Shown here piece by piece: positions 17,278 through 24,682 of a stretch of DNA of 64,000 nt. The notes under the pieces were generated by a model. It had not been told where the DNA came from. It saw only the letters and a program-made list of their open reading frames with translations, and ran no database searches. Position numbers and translations under genes: made by a program. Position 1 is the first letter of the stretch, and each line of letters starts with the position of its first letter. Where the stretch lies: NCBI RefSeq assembly GCF_023522835.1, contig NZ_JALCZU010000010.1, positions 62,001 through 126,000 on the forward strand, written 5' to 3'. Source of the DNA: Oceanobacillus saliphilus (GTDB lineage: Bacteria > Bacillota > Bacilli > Bacillales > Amphibacillaceae).

Positions 17278-17943
17278 ATGAGACGTTTAGCATCGTTACT
17301 TATAGCCATTATTATTGTAATCAGCGTTTTACCAGGTGCGGCTTTTGCAATTGAGGCAGATGAACCGGAATTCCAGGAATTTTTGGAAGGTATTGGCTGG
17401 CAGGAAGAAGAATATATTGAATATCTTGAAAGTAAGAACTGGTACCTGGAAGACTTCTGGTATGTGGATGAGCTCGGATTGCCACTTACGGACGAATCGA
17501 TTCAACCTGTACTCGAAGACTTTAATATGACCCGTGAAGAGCTTCATGATCTTCTCTATGAAAATGGAGAGCTTTTAGAAGGGCAGGATGTACTGGAAAG
17601 TGAATGGATTGTTTTCACTGAGGATCTCTGGTACACGATCGATTATTATGTAAACGGTTGGACAGAAACACCGATTGACGATGTTAACCTCCAGGAACTG
17701 CTTGATTTTTATGGTTTTGAATCACGTGAGGAATTAGAGACTTTACTGAATGACTATCACGAAACATTGGAAGACTATGCATATATCGAGGATCTGGAGT
17801 ATGCAATTGATTTATATATGTATGAAGACGAATACTATGAAGATGAATACTCCGATGAAGCCTACGGGATAACACCAGCTTTTGAAGCTATTGACGCCTT
17901 ACTTATTTTTGGACCAATCATCATTCAGCTTTTATTTTTCTAA
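17278..17943 (+). CDS. Secreted acidic surface protein (processed acidic surface protein-like)
   Basis: 221 residues with a signal peptide (hydrophobic core, cleavage near AFA at about 24) and a very acidic mature part. Two related units begin near FQEFLEGIGWQEEEYIEYLE and LQELLDFYGFESREELETLL and share a [FL]-x-WxxED pattern. It resembles the Bacillaceae processed acidic surface proteins, but is shorter and lacks an LPxTA-type sorting signal. It ends instead in a bare hydrophobic stretch (IDALLIFGPIIIQLLFF). RBS AGGAGG. Function unknown. Confidence 0.7.
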   Translation: MRRLASLLIAIIIVISVLPGAAFAIEADEPEFQEFLEGIGWQEEEYIEYLESKNWYLEDFWYVDELGLPLTDESIQPVLEDFNMTREELHDLLYENGELLEGQDVLESEWIVFTEDLWYTIDYYVNGWTETPIDDVNLQELLDFYGFESREELETLLNDYHETLEDYAYIEDLEYAIDLYMYEDEYYEDEYSDEAYGITPAFEAIDALLIFGPIIIQLLFF

Positions 17944-17959
17944 ATAATGAAACTTGCTT

Positions 17960-18005
17960 AGAATTAATCCCCTTCACTTTGTTTGAAGGGGATTAATTCT
18001 TTTTT
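17960..18005 (+). terminator. Strong intrinsic terminator
   Basis: 17-bp perfect stem AGAATTAATCCCCTTCA / TGAAGGGGATTAATTCT with a 7-nt loop, followed by a T-run. Confidence 0.95.
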
Positions 18006-18234
18006 GGCAAATAGGAAAGTTTAAACTGACAAACCTGCATACGTGGAACGAGGGCTGTCTCCGATAAGCATGGTTAAGATCCACTTTTCGAACGTCCTTT
18101 AACTAGCTAACCTATTAAATTATTTGACTGGTCGTATAACCTTTTGTCTACATCTGTCGAAACTATTTACCTTTTGTTTGTTTTTTGAGATAATTCATAT
18201 CGTGCTAATTTTACTTTAAGATGAAGGTGAAAAA

Positions 18235-18405
18235 ATGATAACAGAAGAAACCAAGATAGATAGAGAATCCATTGTGCTTATGATTGTCAGAAAAAGAAAC
18301 GAAATGCTCACGCTCGCCGAAAGAAATGGCCTGTCCTCCAACGAGACGATAGCATGCAGTCAGGAACTCGACTCATTGCTTAACAACTTCAATAAATTCA
18401 TATAG
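18235..18405 (+). CDS. Spo0E-like aspartyl-phosphate phosphatase
   Basis: 56 residues; too short for a standard ORF cut-off. It is a two-helix protein with the Spo0E signature SQELDSLLN near residues 42-50, which in the family enters the active site of Spo0A~P and removes the phosphate, delaying sporulation. The preceding helix (IVRKRNEMLTLAERNGLSS) is also typical. RBS GAAGGTGA is well spaced from ATG 18235. Monocistronic, followed by a bidirectional terminator. Confidence 0.88.
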   Translation: MITEETKIDRESIVLMIVRKRNEMLTLAERNGLSSNETIACSQELDSLLNNFNKFI

Positions 18406-18481
18406 TAGATACGCGTTCAAGAGAATTTGAATGGCCCTTTACGCTCAATAAGTACTGTACGAAGACTTCGTACTTATCCGC

Positions 18482-18523
18482 AAAAAAAGTACCGCTTGTA
18501 TAGTTACAAGCGGTACTTTTTTT
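18482..18523. terminator. Bidirectional terminator
   Basis: AAGTACCGCTTGTA / TACAAGCGGTACTT around a TAGT-type loop, flanked by A7 on one side and T7 on the other. It serves the Spo0E-like gene and the minus-strand unit ending at 18622. Confidence 0.93.
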
Positions 18524-18524
18524 G

Positions 18525-18612
18525 CAGATTAGAAAGGATGAACTTACCAAGCCTTGCATAAGAGCAACTTGGCTGTCACTGAAAGGCTTGGTGACAACCA
18601 ATTTTTCTAATA
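18525..18612 (-). repeat. Two-hairpin dispersed repeat, copy 3, reverse orientation
   Basis: Read on the minus strand: TTAGAAAAATTGGTTGTCAC..., hairpin 1 closing with GTGACAGCCAA, the linker GTTGCTCTTATGCA and a degenerate hairpin 2 ending TCCTTTCTAATCTGC. It lies directly downstream of the small minus-strand gene 18622-18795. Confidence 0.75.
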
Positions 18613-18621
18613 TGTTATCTA

Positions 18622-18795
18622 TTAACTGCCCATTTTTCTGCGTGTATTACTCGGCTTTTTTGTTTGCTGACTTTGCATGCGCTGTGCAGGACTATTTATA
18701 TTGCTATTATTTTTATTGTTGACTTGTGCCTGTTTTTTCCTTTCGAGCTGCTGTTGTACAATTTCTCTCGTGCTTAATTTCTTTTCGCTGGACAT
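18622..18795 (-). CDS. Small basic hypothetical protein
   Basis: 57 residues, missed by a 60-residue cut-off. It starts MSSEKKLSTREIVQQQLERK and ends TRRKMGS, is rich in Gln, Asn, Lys and Arg, has no membrane segment and is probably helical then disordered. The Shine-Dalgarno GAGGAGA lies nine bases before ATG 18795, which strongly supports translation. Function not recognised; a small spore or nucleic-acid-binding protein is conceivable from its composition only. Confidence 0.7.
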   Translation of the reverse strand: MSSEKKLSTREIVQQQLERKKQAQVNNKNNSNINSPAQRMQSQQTKKPSNTRRKMGS

Positions 18796-18884
18796 ATATT
18801 GTCTCCTCTAATTCGTATTGCCTCTATTATATTATGATAGAGGGTTAGAAAGCTATCTTTTTTATGAACCAAAATTTTGGAATA

Positions 18885-19739
18885 TTATTTTTCAGGATGC
18901 CAAAACATTGCCAAGGTTCCTTCTCCCCCATGCACTGCAAGGGATGAACTGATATCTCCAATGATAATTTTCAACCCTGGTATTTCCTGTTGAATCTTTT
19001 GCTTTAATTGTTCTGCTTTTTCTACTACATTTCCCTGCATAATTCCTACCTGTGTTACATTGTTTTCCGTGCACGATTCCTTTAACAAGGATACAAGTCT
19101 ATTTGTTGCTTTCTTTTCGGAACGAACACGCTCATATACTCCGAGTTCCCCACTTGTATTGATAGCAAGAATCGGCTTAATTTTAAGGAGGTTACCCAAC
19201 AGAAATTGTGCACCGGACATTCTTCCACCTTTATACAGCTGTTCCAGACTCCCAAGCAATATTAAATTTTTTGAATGGGCAGCTTCCTCCCTTAGGTTCT
19301 TTGCAATATCTCTCACATCTACATCCTCAGCTGCCATTTTAATGCCTTTTTCGATAAGCATGGTAAGTGCAAAAGAAAGTGATAAAGAATCAATAATTTC
19401 CACATCAAAATCTGCTTGGTCTTTGCCAGCTGTGGAACTGGAGATTGTTCCACTTAATTTGGAAGACACGTGAATCGCTATCGCATGATCATAGTCCTTC
19501 TTCAACTGCTCATACAATTCTTTAAATTTGCCAACGGAAGGTTGAGAGGTTTTTGGCACCTCTTTATTCGTTCGAATGATGTCATATAACTGGTCAGTCG
19601 ACAATGCAGCACCATCTTCATATTCTTTTCCTTCTGAAATGACAACCATTGGTACAACATATATATCAGGATGCGCACGCAATTCCTCTGTCAGGTATAC
19701 CGTGCTGTCTGTTACAAATGCAATTTTTTTCTTTTCCAT
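18885..19739 (-). CDS. DegV-family fatty-acid binding protein
   Basis: 284-residue protein of the DegV/FakB family. Homologues bind a fatty acid so that FakA can phosphorylate it for phospholipid synthesis. Marks: VTDSTVYL near the start, TSQPSVGKF, SSKLSGTISS, LEQLYKGGRMSGAQ and a C-terminal VHGGEGTLAMFW. A TTG at 19745 is only four bases from GGGGAG, so ATG 19739 (ten bases away) is preferred. It stands alone; fakA is not in the window. Confidence 0.92.
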   Translation of the reverse strand: MEKKKIAFVTDSTVYLTEELRAHPDIYVVPMVVISEGKEYEDGAALSTDQLYDIIRTNKEVPKTSQPSVGKFKELYEQLKKDYDHAIAIHVSSKLSGTISSSTAGKDQADFDVEIIDSLSLSFALTMLIEKGIKMAAEDVDVRDIAKNLREEAAHSKNLILLGSLEQLYKGGRMSGAQFLLGNLLKIKPILAINTSGELGVYERVRSEKKATNRLVSLLKESCTENNVTQVGIMQGNVVEKAEQLKQKIQQEIPGLKIIIGDISSSLAVHGGEGTLAMFWHPEK

Positions 19740-19910
19740 GTTCAATCCGCTCCCCTCATATCTTAATACAGATTATACAGGGAAAATGAAATAATACCAA
19801 CTTTTAATAACAGGTACTAATCTGGAGAATTACATCCAATGAAGGACTAAGAAAAAAGAAAAATAGAAACGTCACGCATTAGGTGCAAAAAGCGCAGGCG
19901 ATTGGTTAGA

Positions 19911-19950
19911 TAACTTGGTTGTCACCAAGTCTTTTGGTGACAACCTTCGT
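19911..19950 (+). repeat. Two-hairpin repeat, hairpin 1 only (copy 4)
   Basis: GGTTGTCACCAA (19917-19928) and TTGGTGACAACC (19934-19945) form a perfect 12-bp stem with a 5-nt loop, followed by CTTCGTCGC, the beginning of the usual linker. Hairpin 2 is missing. The rest of the gap 19746-20151 shows no gene. Confidence 0.75.
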
Positions 19951-20151
19951 CGCTAATAAAACAGAACTTAACTTCTACCTCCCCTTATTGTCAATACCAC
20001 AAGAGGATACTCTTAAAACCCGTGAACGGAATCATTCTTTTACGATAAGTTAAGCCTATATTTACAATTCTTTGCCTCTACCGAAATCTTGAAGAGGAGA
20101 GCAAAATGTCCGCTAATTCGAGGAAAATAACCTTTTTCCTCTTTCCTCCAA

Positions 20152-20180
20152 TTGATATTGCGTTCTATCCTTGGTATAAT
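20152..20180 (+). promoter_or_regulatory. Sigma-A promoter of yabR
   Basis: TTGATA (20152-20157), a 17-bp spacer and TATAAT (20175-20180), 36 bp upstream of the gene. Confidence 0.85.
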
Positions 20181-20215
20181 AAATTGGTCTTATAAATAAT
20201 GAGGGGGAACTATTT

Positions 20216-20653
20216 TTGTCAATCGAAGTAGGAAGTAAGGTAAAAGGTAAGGTTACAGGCATCACTAATTTTGGAGCATTTGTAGAATTACCCGGTGGCA
20301 CAACTGGTCTCGTACATATTAGCGAGGTAGCTGACAGCTATGTAAAGGATGTAAATGATCATCTTACTGTAGGAGACGAAATTGAAGTAAAAGTAATCAG
20401 TGAAAAGGATGGTAAAACCTCCCTTTCCATCAAAAAAGCAATAGACAGACCTGAAGGCTATTCCCAGCGTCCAACACGTCAAGGGAGAGACAGCAGAAAC
20501 TCCAGAGACACCCGTCCAAAAGGGAATTATAAACCAAAGGAAAGTTTTGAAGATAAAATGGCTAATTTCTTAAAAGCCAGCGAAGAAAATCTTTATACTC
20601 TCAAACGCAGCACGGAATCAAAACGCGGCGGAAGAGGCGGACGACGCGGTTAA
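20216..20653 (+). CDS. yabR: S1-domain RNA-binding protein YabR
   Basis: 145 residues. Residues 1-75 are an S1/OB-fold RNA-binding domain almost identical in pattern to B. subtilis YabR: SIEVGSKVKGKVTGITNFGA and VGDEIEVKVISEKDGK. A basic Arg-rich linker follows, then the conserved tail (SFEDKMANFLKASEENL and SKRGGRGGRRG). The family associates with the small ribosomal subunit. The start is TTG at 20216 behind GAGGGGG. It has its own promoter and terminator, unlike the divIC-linked locus in B. subtilis. Confidence 0.93.
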   Translation: MSIEVGSKVKGKVTGITNFGAFVELPGGTTGLVHISEVADSYVKDVNDHLTVGDEIEVKVISEKDGKTSLSIKKAIDRPEGYSQRPTRQGRDSRNSRDTRPKGNYKPKESFEDKMANFLKASEENLYTLKRSTESKRGGRGGRRG

Positions 20654-20676
20654 TTCGTAATGAATAGGCAACAAAT

Positions 20677-20714
20677 AAAGGCAGGCCTGTAATGAATCGG
20701 CTTGCCTTTCTGTT
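20677..20714. terminator. Terminator between yabR and a convergent gene
   Basis: AAAGGCAGGCC pairs with GGCTTGCCTTT (one G-U pair), followed by CTGTTTG. Confidence 0.75.
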
Positions 20715-20733
20715 TGTCACTGATTGGATAAAT

Positions 20734-21471
20734 TTATACTTGCTTTGTTTTGAACCAATTCGCCAAATAATCAGTTGCATATACATCATTCGGATAATCA
20801 ATAAAATCTGTGTCTCCATCTTCATATAAAAATCGCATAAATTCATTTAGAGCTCCCATGTACTGTTCATATAAAAATTCAAAGCTAACAGTTTCCTTTG
20901 GCATCTCATTGCCTGCACAAACCAAGGGATCTGTATAATTCATATACGTACGGCATGGGATTGGACGAATCTCATACGCCATACATTGATTTGTTTCCGT
21001 GTTTAACATCGCACAGGGAATCTGGCTTTTGATATACGTCGATTTAAAATCATCGTCAGTATCAGTATCCAAAGCAGGCATTCGGTCCAGCTTCTCCCCA
21101 TATTTCCTATAATACCTCGACAGATGGGACGTAACAGCTTCCTTTCTCTCTTCCGAAAAATTTTCGATTGCCTTCTTCATCAGTTTTGCTTCCATCTCAT
21201 TAATGATAATTGGAAAATAACAGCAAAATGCACAACCCATCCTGCATGTAGGCTTCATTTCAAGTACCTCTTCCATACTAGTTATCTCATTACTCACAAC
21301 CAGAAGCAACTCTTCGAAACTGGCTAACAGCTTTTTTTCTGTCGTCGTCTTCTCATCAGCCCATTTTTCTACTACCCGATAAAACTTTTCTTCATCTATT
21401 TCATACACATCGCTTAATCGTTCACATTTTGTTTGAATTTCCTCATACGTAAGAAATTGCAGTTTTTCCAT
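20734..21471 (-). CDS. YkgJ-family cysteine cluster protein
   Basis: 245 residues. It has the CxxCxxCC-type cluster (TCRMGCAFCCYF near residues 76-86) with later conserved cysteines (IPCAML, NQCMAYEIRPIPCRTY), which define the YkgJ/UPF0153 family of putative zinc- or iron-binding proteins. The first 70 residues form a helical lead domain. RBS GGGGAG is about ten bases before the ATG. Biochemical role not known. Confidence 0.85.
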   Translation of the reverse strand: MEKLQFLTYEEIQTKCERLSDVYEIDEEKFYRVVEKWADEKTTTEKKLLASFEELLLVVSNEITSMEEVLEMKPTCRMGCAFCCYFPIIINEMEAKLMKKAIENFSEERKEAVTSHLSRYYRKYGEKLDRMPALDTDTDDDFKSTYIKSQIPCAMLNTETNQCMAYEIRPIPCRTYMNYTDPLVCAGNEMPKETVSFEFLYEQYMGALNEFMRFLYEDGDTDFIDYPNDVYATDYLANWFKTKQV

Positions 21472-21540
21472 TACTATATACTCCCCGCTTCATGCAAAAT
21501 AATACACCTATTGTTAACTATTTTCCTCCCCATGTAAACC

Positions 21541-21566
21541 TTATTTTCATTTATAAATGAAAATAA
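21541..21566. repeat. 26-bp perfect palindrome
   Basis: TTATTTTCATTTATAAATGAAAATAA reads identically on both strands (key half: TTATTTTCATTTA). It lies 70 bp upstream of the YkgJ-like gene start. It could be a regulator site; being AT-only apart from one C/G per arm, chance is not excluded. The rest of 21567-21800 holds a weakly similar, decayed version of the two-hairpin repeat. Confidence 0.5.
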
Positions 21567-21803
21567 CCTGAATATCTCTGAATTTGTATGTAAGAAAACG
21601 TAGCAAAACGTTAAGCCCACGCTTATGCAAAAAAATAAGCATATACTTTCTTTCCTGCAATAAAATGTGCTTTGATTCTACTTTAAATAGCCTACCATCT
21701 TTTTTCATGACGATAACCCATTTAATTCTCTGTAAAATCAACGTATACCCTGATATATATGTCCGTTAAGCTATTTGAGCCGTTGCATATACTATCCTGT
21801 GGC

Positions 21804-21893
21804 TTTAGAAAACTTGTCAAACGCCAAGCCTTTGGGCGGATGCCTTAGTTGCACTTATGTATATAGGAAAGTTTTATACTTTCCTATATACCA
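21804..21893 (+). repeat. Two-hairpin dispersed repeat, copy 5 (upstream of Sm-like gene)
   Basis: Starts TTAGAAAACTTG. Hairpin 1 is of the GCCAAGCCTTTGGGC type. The linker is CCTTAGTTGCACTTATGTA. Hairpin 2 is a perfect 14-bp stem, GTATATAGGAAAGT (21859-21872) with ACTTTCCTATATAC (21878-21891). It ends 14 bp before the Shine-Dalgarno of the next gene. Confidence 0.87.
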
Positions 21894-21918
21894 AGTAGAA
21901 TCATTCGGAGGTGAAAAG

Positions 21919-22179
21919 ATGTCCTTTGAACATTTTCATGCAGTATGCCATAGAAACAGAGGCAGAGCTGTTGAGATAAGAACACATGATGGAAGAATTC
22001 ACAGAGGGATCATTCGTGATGTTGATGATAGTAGAGTATATTTACAGCCGATGTGTCGGGATAGAGGTTTATTTGGCTTTGGGTACGGATATGGCTATGG
22101 CTATGGCAGATCTCGTTTTGTTGCAGGCATTGCAATCGGAGCAATCGCTACCCTCGTTTTACTGCCTTTCTTTTGGTAG
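21919..22179 (+). CDS. Small Sm-like protein with GY repeat and C-terminal membrane helix
   Basis: 86 residues from ATG 21919, six bases after GGAGGTG. Residues about 8-46 resemble an LSm fold: RGRAVEIRTHDGRIHRGIIR then DVDDSRVYLQP, i.e. an Sm1-like G-x-hydrophobic pattern. A (GY)4 segment and a hydrophobic helix (VAGIAIGAIATLVLLPFFW) follow. The family is found in spore formers but has no assigned function to my knowledge. An upstream in-frame ATG at 21775 would translate through the repeat and is rejected. Confidence 0.72.
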   Translation: MSFEHFHAVCHRNRGRAVEIRTHDGRIHRGIIRDVDDSRVYLQPMCRDRGLFGFGYGYGYGYGRSRFVAGIAIGAIATLVLLPFFW

Positions 22180-22189
22180 ATAAATATTA

Positions 22190-22500
22190 TTAGAAAGCTT
22201 GGTTGTCACCAAGCTATTAGGTGAGAGGCTTTGTTGTATTTATACTGGAAGACAATGAACAAAAGCGCAAGCGCCCGTTTAGGGACGTACGGACTGCGCC
22301 CCGTACTTTGGGGTGGTTCAACTTGTTGAACATTCCTACGTAGGAGATAAAGGAAACACGGTGACCGTAGGGAGCCGATGTTGACTTATCGTACGGAGGT
22401 GAAGGAAGTCTCGCTAGTCCCTGGGCGCTGGAGCTGGACGTGGCCGTTTAGGTGTAAGAATTAATTGCTGCCAAAATTTTATACTTTCTTATCTCATAAG
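22190..22500 (+). repeat. Composite: two-hairpin repeat copy 6 interrupted by a branched GC-rich element
   Basis: 22190-22250 carries the opening of the two-hairpin repeat (TTAGAAAGCTTGGTTGTCAC). 22475-22500 carries the closing arm of hairpin 2 (TTTATACTTTCTTATCTC). Between them lies a GC-rich element closed by AGCGCCC (22270-22276) with GGGCGCT (22423-22429) and AGGGAC (22281-22286) with GTCCCT (22417-22422). Inside are hairpins GTACGG/CCGTAC, TTCAAC/GTTGAA, CCTACGTAGG and ACGGT/ACCGT. A tail fragment (GGACGTG..CCGTTTAGGT) recurs near 55390. No ORF with an RBS. Confidence 0.65.
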
Positions 22501-22506
22501 AAAATA

Positions 22507-22536
22507 AAACAGACGAAAATAACTTCGTCTGTTTTA
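22507..22536 (-). terminator. Terminator of the YjaZ-like gene
   Basis: AAAACAGACGAA pairs with TTCGTCTGTTTT and overlaps the stop codon; a T-rich run follows on the minus strand. Confidence 0.8.
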
Positions 22537-23313
22537 CTTCATTCCTTTTATAATTTGCTCAGAAGGCACCGAAAGTAGATCCTTACATGAGAACGGATAA
22601 CGCTTCACATATTGCTTAATTAAATAATAGCCAGTACTGTAACCTGCCATTTTAGGATATGGTGAAATCCCGTACAATAACTCATCATGTTCCGGAAACT
22701 CCTTTGGAACATGACGATTTGGGAATATCAGATCTTGCCACATATCTTTTAGCTGCTTATTCGTATAAAACGTAGTCCAGCTAGCTAAATAATCAGTTCC
22801 AATCTGTTCATCCACAGCTTGTTCTGCCAATCCTTCCAAAATAATCGTATCCAACAAAACGTATTCATTCACATCTTTTTCGTATTGATTCAATCGACAA
22901 ACATGATTATATTCATGTGTCAGCAATGCTTCAATCTCCTTTTTCACGTTATTTGGAGAAAGAAATAATAAAAGTTTATCTTTATATGCCAAACCTGATT
23001 TCCCATTAAAGTTCCGAATCAGCTCCCGATTCGTTGAGTCAGATGGGAATATAAAAACTGGGATATCCGGTCCGTCCCATTTCTTCTGAAGCCGCTCTAT
23101 CCCATCCTGTACGACCTCCCAAACATTATTGTTCCGTAATTTCTTTATATTTCCTATTCCTCTTTTTAAAGGACGGTACATCCCATGCATGGTCAAGTAA
23201 TCATAGATTTCGAAGGCAGAGATCCCTCCGAAGTAAACTTCAAGCTTTTCACATAATCTAATTGGATCGTCATAGCAATCGAGCAGCCATTTGTCTGTTT
23301 GAACGACGACCAT
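22534..23313 (-). CDS. YjaZ-like DUF2268 putative zinc protease
   Basis: 259 residues from ATG 23313 (MVVVQTDKWL), behind the G-run Shine-Dalgarno AGGGGGGG. Residues near 140 hold the gluzincin motif HEYNHVCRL (HExxH), with a downstream Glu (LEGLAEQAV) as probable third zinc ligand. Length and layout match B. subtilis YjaZ (DUF2268). It has no signal peptide or membrane segment, so it is probably cytoplasmic. Substrate unknown. Confidence 0.87.
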   Translation of the reverse strand: MVVVQTDKWLLDCYDDPIRLCEKLEVYFGGISAFEIYDYLTMHGMYRPLKRGIGNIKKLRNNNVWEVVQDGIERLQKKWDGPDIPVFIFPSDSTNRELIRNFNGKSGLAYKDKLLLFLSPNNVKKEIEALLTHEYNHVCRLNQYEKDVNEYVLLDTIILEGLAEQAVDEQIGTDYLASWTTFYTNKQLKDMWQDLIFPNRHVPKEFPEHDELLYGISPYPKMAGYSTGYYLIKQYVKRYPFSCKDLLSVPSEQIIKGMK

Positions 23314-23466
23314 TTCAGCACCCCCCCTAATCTTTTTCTCCAATTAAAATATGCATATAAAATTAGATAGTTCAAAGCAAGCGTAAAATAGGCAATAACA
23401 ATCCTCAACAATGCTTCCTATGGAATAGGATGTAGAGAGAACCGTTTATAAAGGAGGTGCCTGTTT

Positions 23467-23655
23467 ATGATGTTTCCAGATCGGCCTAGACAACCAATGC
23501 ATCAGCAATATCCCCCAAGGAAACCTGATATTATAACTACGATTCAAGATCGAGTCGGAAAAGTGGATATCGATCAGGTTTTTGAGACTGTCCATCAAAT
23601 AGAAAAAATTTACTTTGGAATCCGACCATATGTAAGAAAATTTATGAAAAAATAA
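23467..23655 (+). CDS. Small hypothetical protein, possibly YppG-like
   Basis: 62 residues. A Pro/Gln/Arg-rich start (MMFPDRPRQPMHQQYPPRKP) is followed by an amphipathic helical part (VGKVDIDQVFETVHQIEKIY). This two-part form is like the YppG family of small spore-former proteins, but the match is weak. A perfect AAAGGAGGTG lies seven bases before the start. It ends just before a hairpin shared with the convergent opp operon. Confidence 0.6.
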   Translation: MMFPDRPRQPMHQQYPPRKPDIITTIQDRVGKVDIDQVFETVHQIEKIYFGIRPYVRKFMKK

Positions 23656-23658
23656 AGA

Positions 23659-23700
23659 AACTACCATGAGCGAAGGTTTCTGATCCCACTCATGGTAGTT
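23659..23700 (-). terminator. Terminator of the oligopeptide transporter operon
   Basis: AACTACCATGAG (23659-23670) with CTCATGGTAGTT (23689-23700); on the minus strand it is followed by TTTCTTTATTTTTTC. Confidence 0.8.
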
Positions 23701-23747
23701 AAATTACTTTATTAATTAGCTGACAAATAACACTTTTTTCCGTAAAT

Positions 23748-24671
23748 CTACCTTCGATTACTCTTTGGATCAAAAGCATCCCTTAAACCATCTCCAATAA
23801 AGTTAATAGACAGCACTGTAACCAGTATTCCTAAGCCAGGTGGTATCCAGGCATGGGGATGATTGCGCAAAATTCGTATATTTTGAGCTTCAGAGATCAT
23901 GTTACCCCATGTCGGTGTCGGCTTTGGAATGCCGAAACCTATAAAACTCAAGCCTGACTCAATAATAATATAAGAAGCCATCATTAACGTTGCATTTACG
24001 ACAATCGGTCCAATTGCATTTGGAATAAAATGTTTAAATATAATCCTGAAATCTGTCGCCCCGATTGCCCGGGCACTTAGGACAAATTCCTGTTCTCTCA
24101 ATGACAAATAGGTACCGCGTATGATCCTCGTCAGATTTGGCCAGGATGTCAATGCAATAATAGTGACAAATAAACCGATCGTTACTTTATCAATTAGCGC
24201 CATTATCGTCAGCACCAATACGAGAAACGGTAACATGAGTACAATATCGGTTGCCCTCATAATTAGATTATCAACTTTACCGCCATAATATCCAGCAAGT
24301 GATCCGAGTACGACACCAATAATTAGTGTGAAAAACATGGCACTGAAACCGACAATCAACGAAACACGGCCACCATAGAGAAGACGTGAAAAATTATCCT
24401 GGCCCACTCCATTTGTGCCTAAAATATGCTCATCACTTGGACCTTTTTCGATTAGAAGAAGGTTTGTTTCTTCAGGATCTATATTTGTAAATACAGGAGC
24501 CATGACACATACGATAACAATTAAAAACAAAACAATCACACTTGCTACCGCCATTTTGTTTTTCATGAAACGCTGTATACCCAATTGAAATGGACTATAG
24601 CTTTTATTTTGCCCTTTCCCTCGATTCATGTCAGGCATTTTGGCTTCTGATTCTTGCAGATTTGGATTCAT
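23748..24671 (-). CDS. Oligopeptide ABC transporter permease (OppC/DppC type)
   Basis: 307 residues. It has an N-terminal cytoplasmic segment, then six membrane helices. The EAA loop is readable as VLSARAIGATDFRIIFKHFI, the contact to the ATPases. The DPxxT-like lead (NIDPEETNLLL, then GTNGVGQDNFSRLLYGGR) is typical of OppC. Last gene of the D-F-A-B-C operon, 11 bp behind the OppB-like gene. Confidence 0.93.
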   Translation of the reverse strand: MNPNLQESEAKMPDMNRGKGQNKSYSPFQLGIQRFMKNKMAVASVIVLFLIVIVCVMAPVFTNIDPEETNLLLIEKGPSDEHILGTNGVGQDNFSRLLYGGRVSLIVGFSAMFFTLIIGVVLGSLAGYYGGKVDNLIMRATDIVLMLPFLVLVLTIMALIDKVTIGLFVTIIALTSWPNLTRIIRGTYLSLREQEFVLSARAIGATDFRIIFKHFIPNAIGPIVVNATLMMASYIIIESGLSFIGFGIPKPTPTWGNMISEAQNIRILRNHPHAWIPPGLGILVTVLSINFIGDGLRDAFDPKSNRR

Positions 24672-24682
24672 ATGATTTCACC

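Noticed and set aside
22262-22470. CRISPR array or tRNA cluster in the GC-rich element
   Set aside because: There are no regularly spaced repeats and no cloverleaf or CCA end; the structure is one branched foldback.
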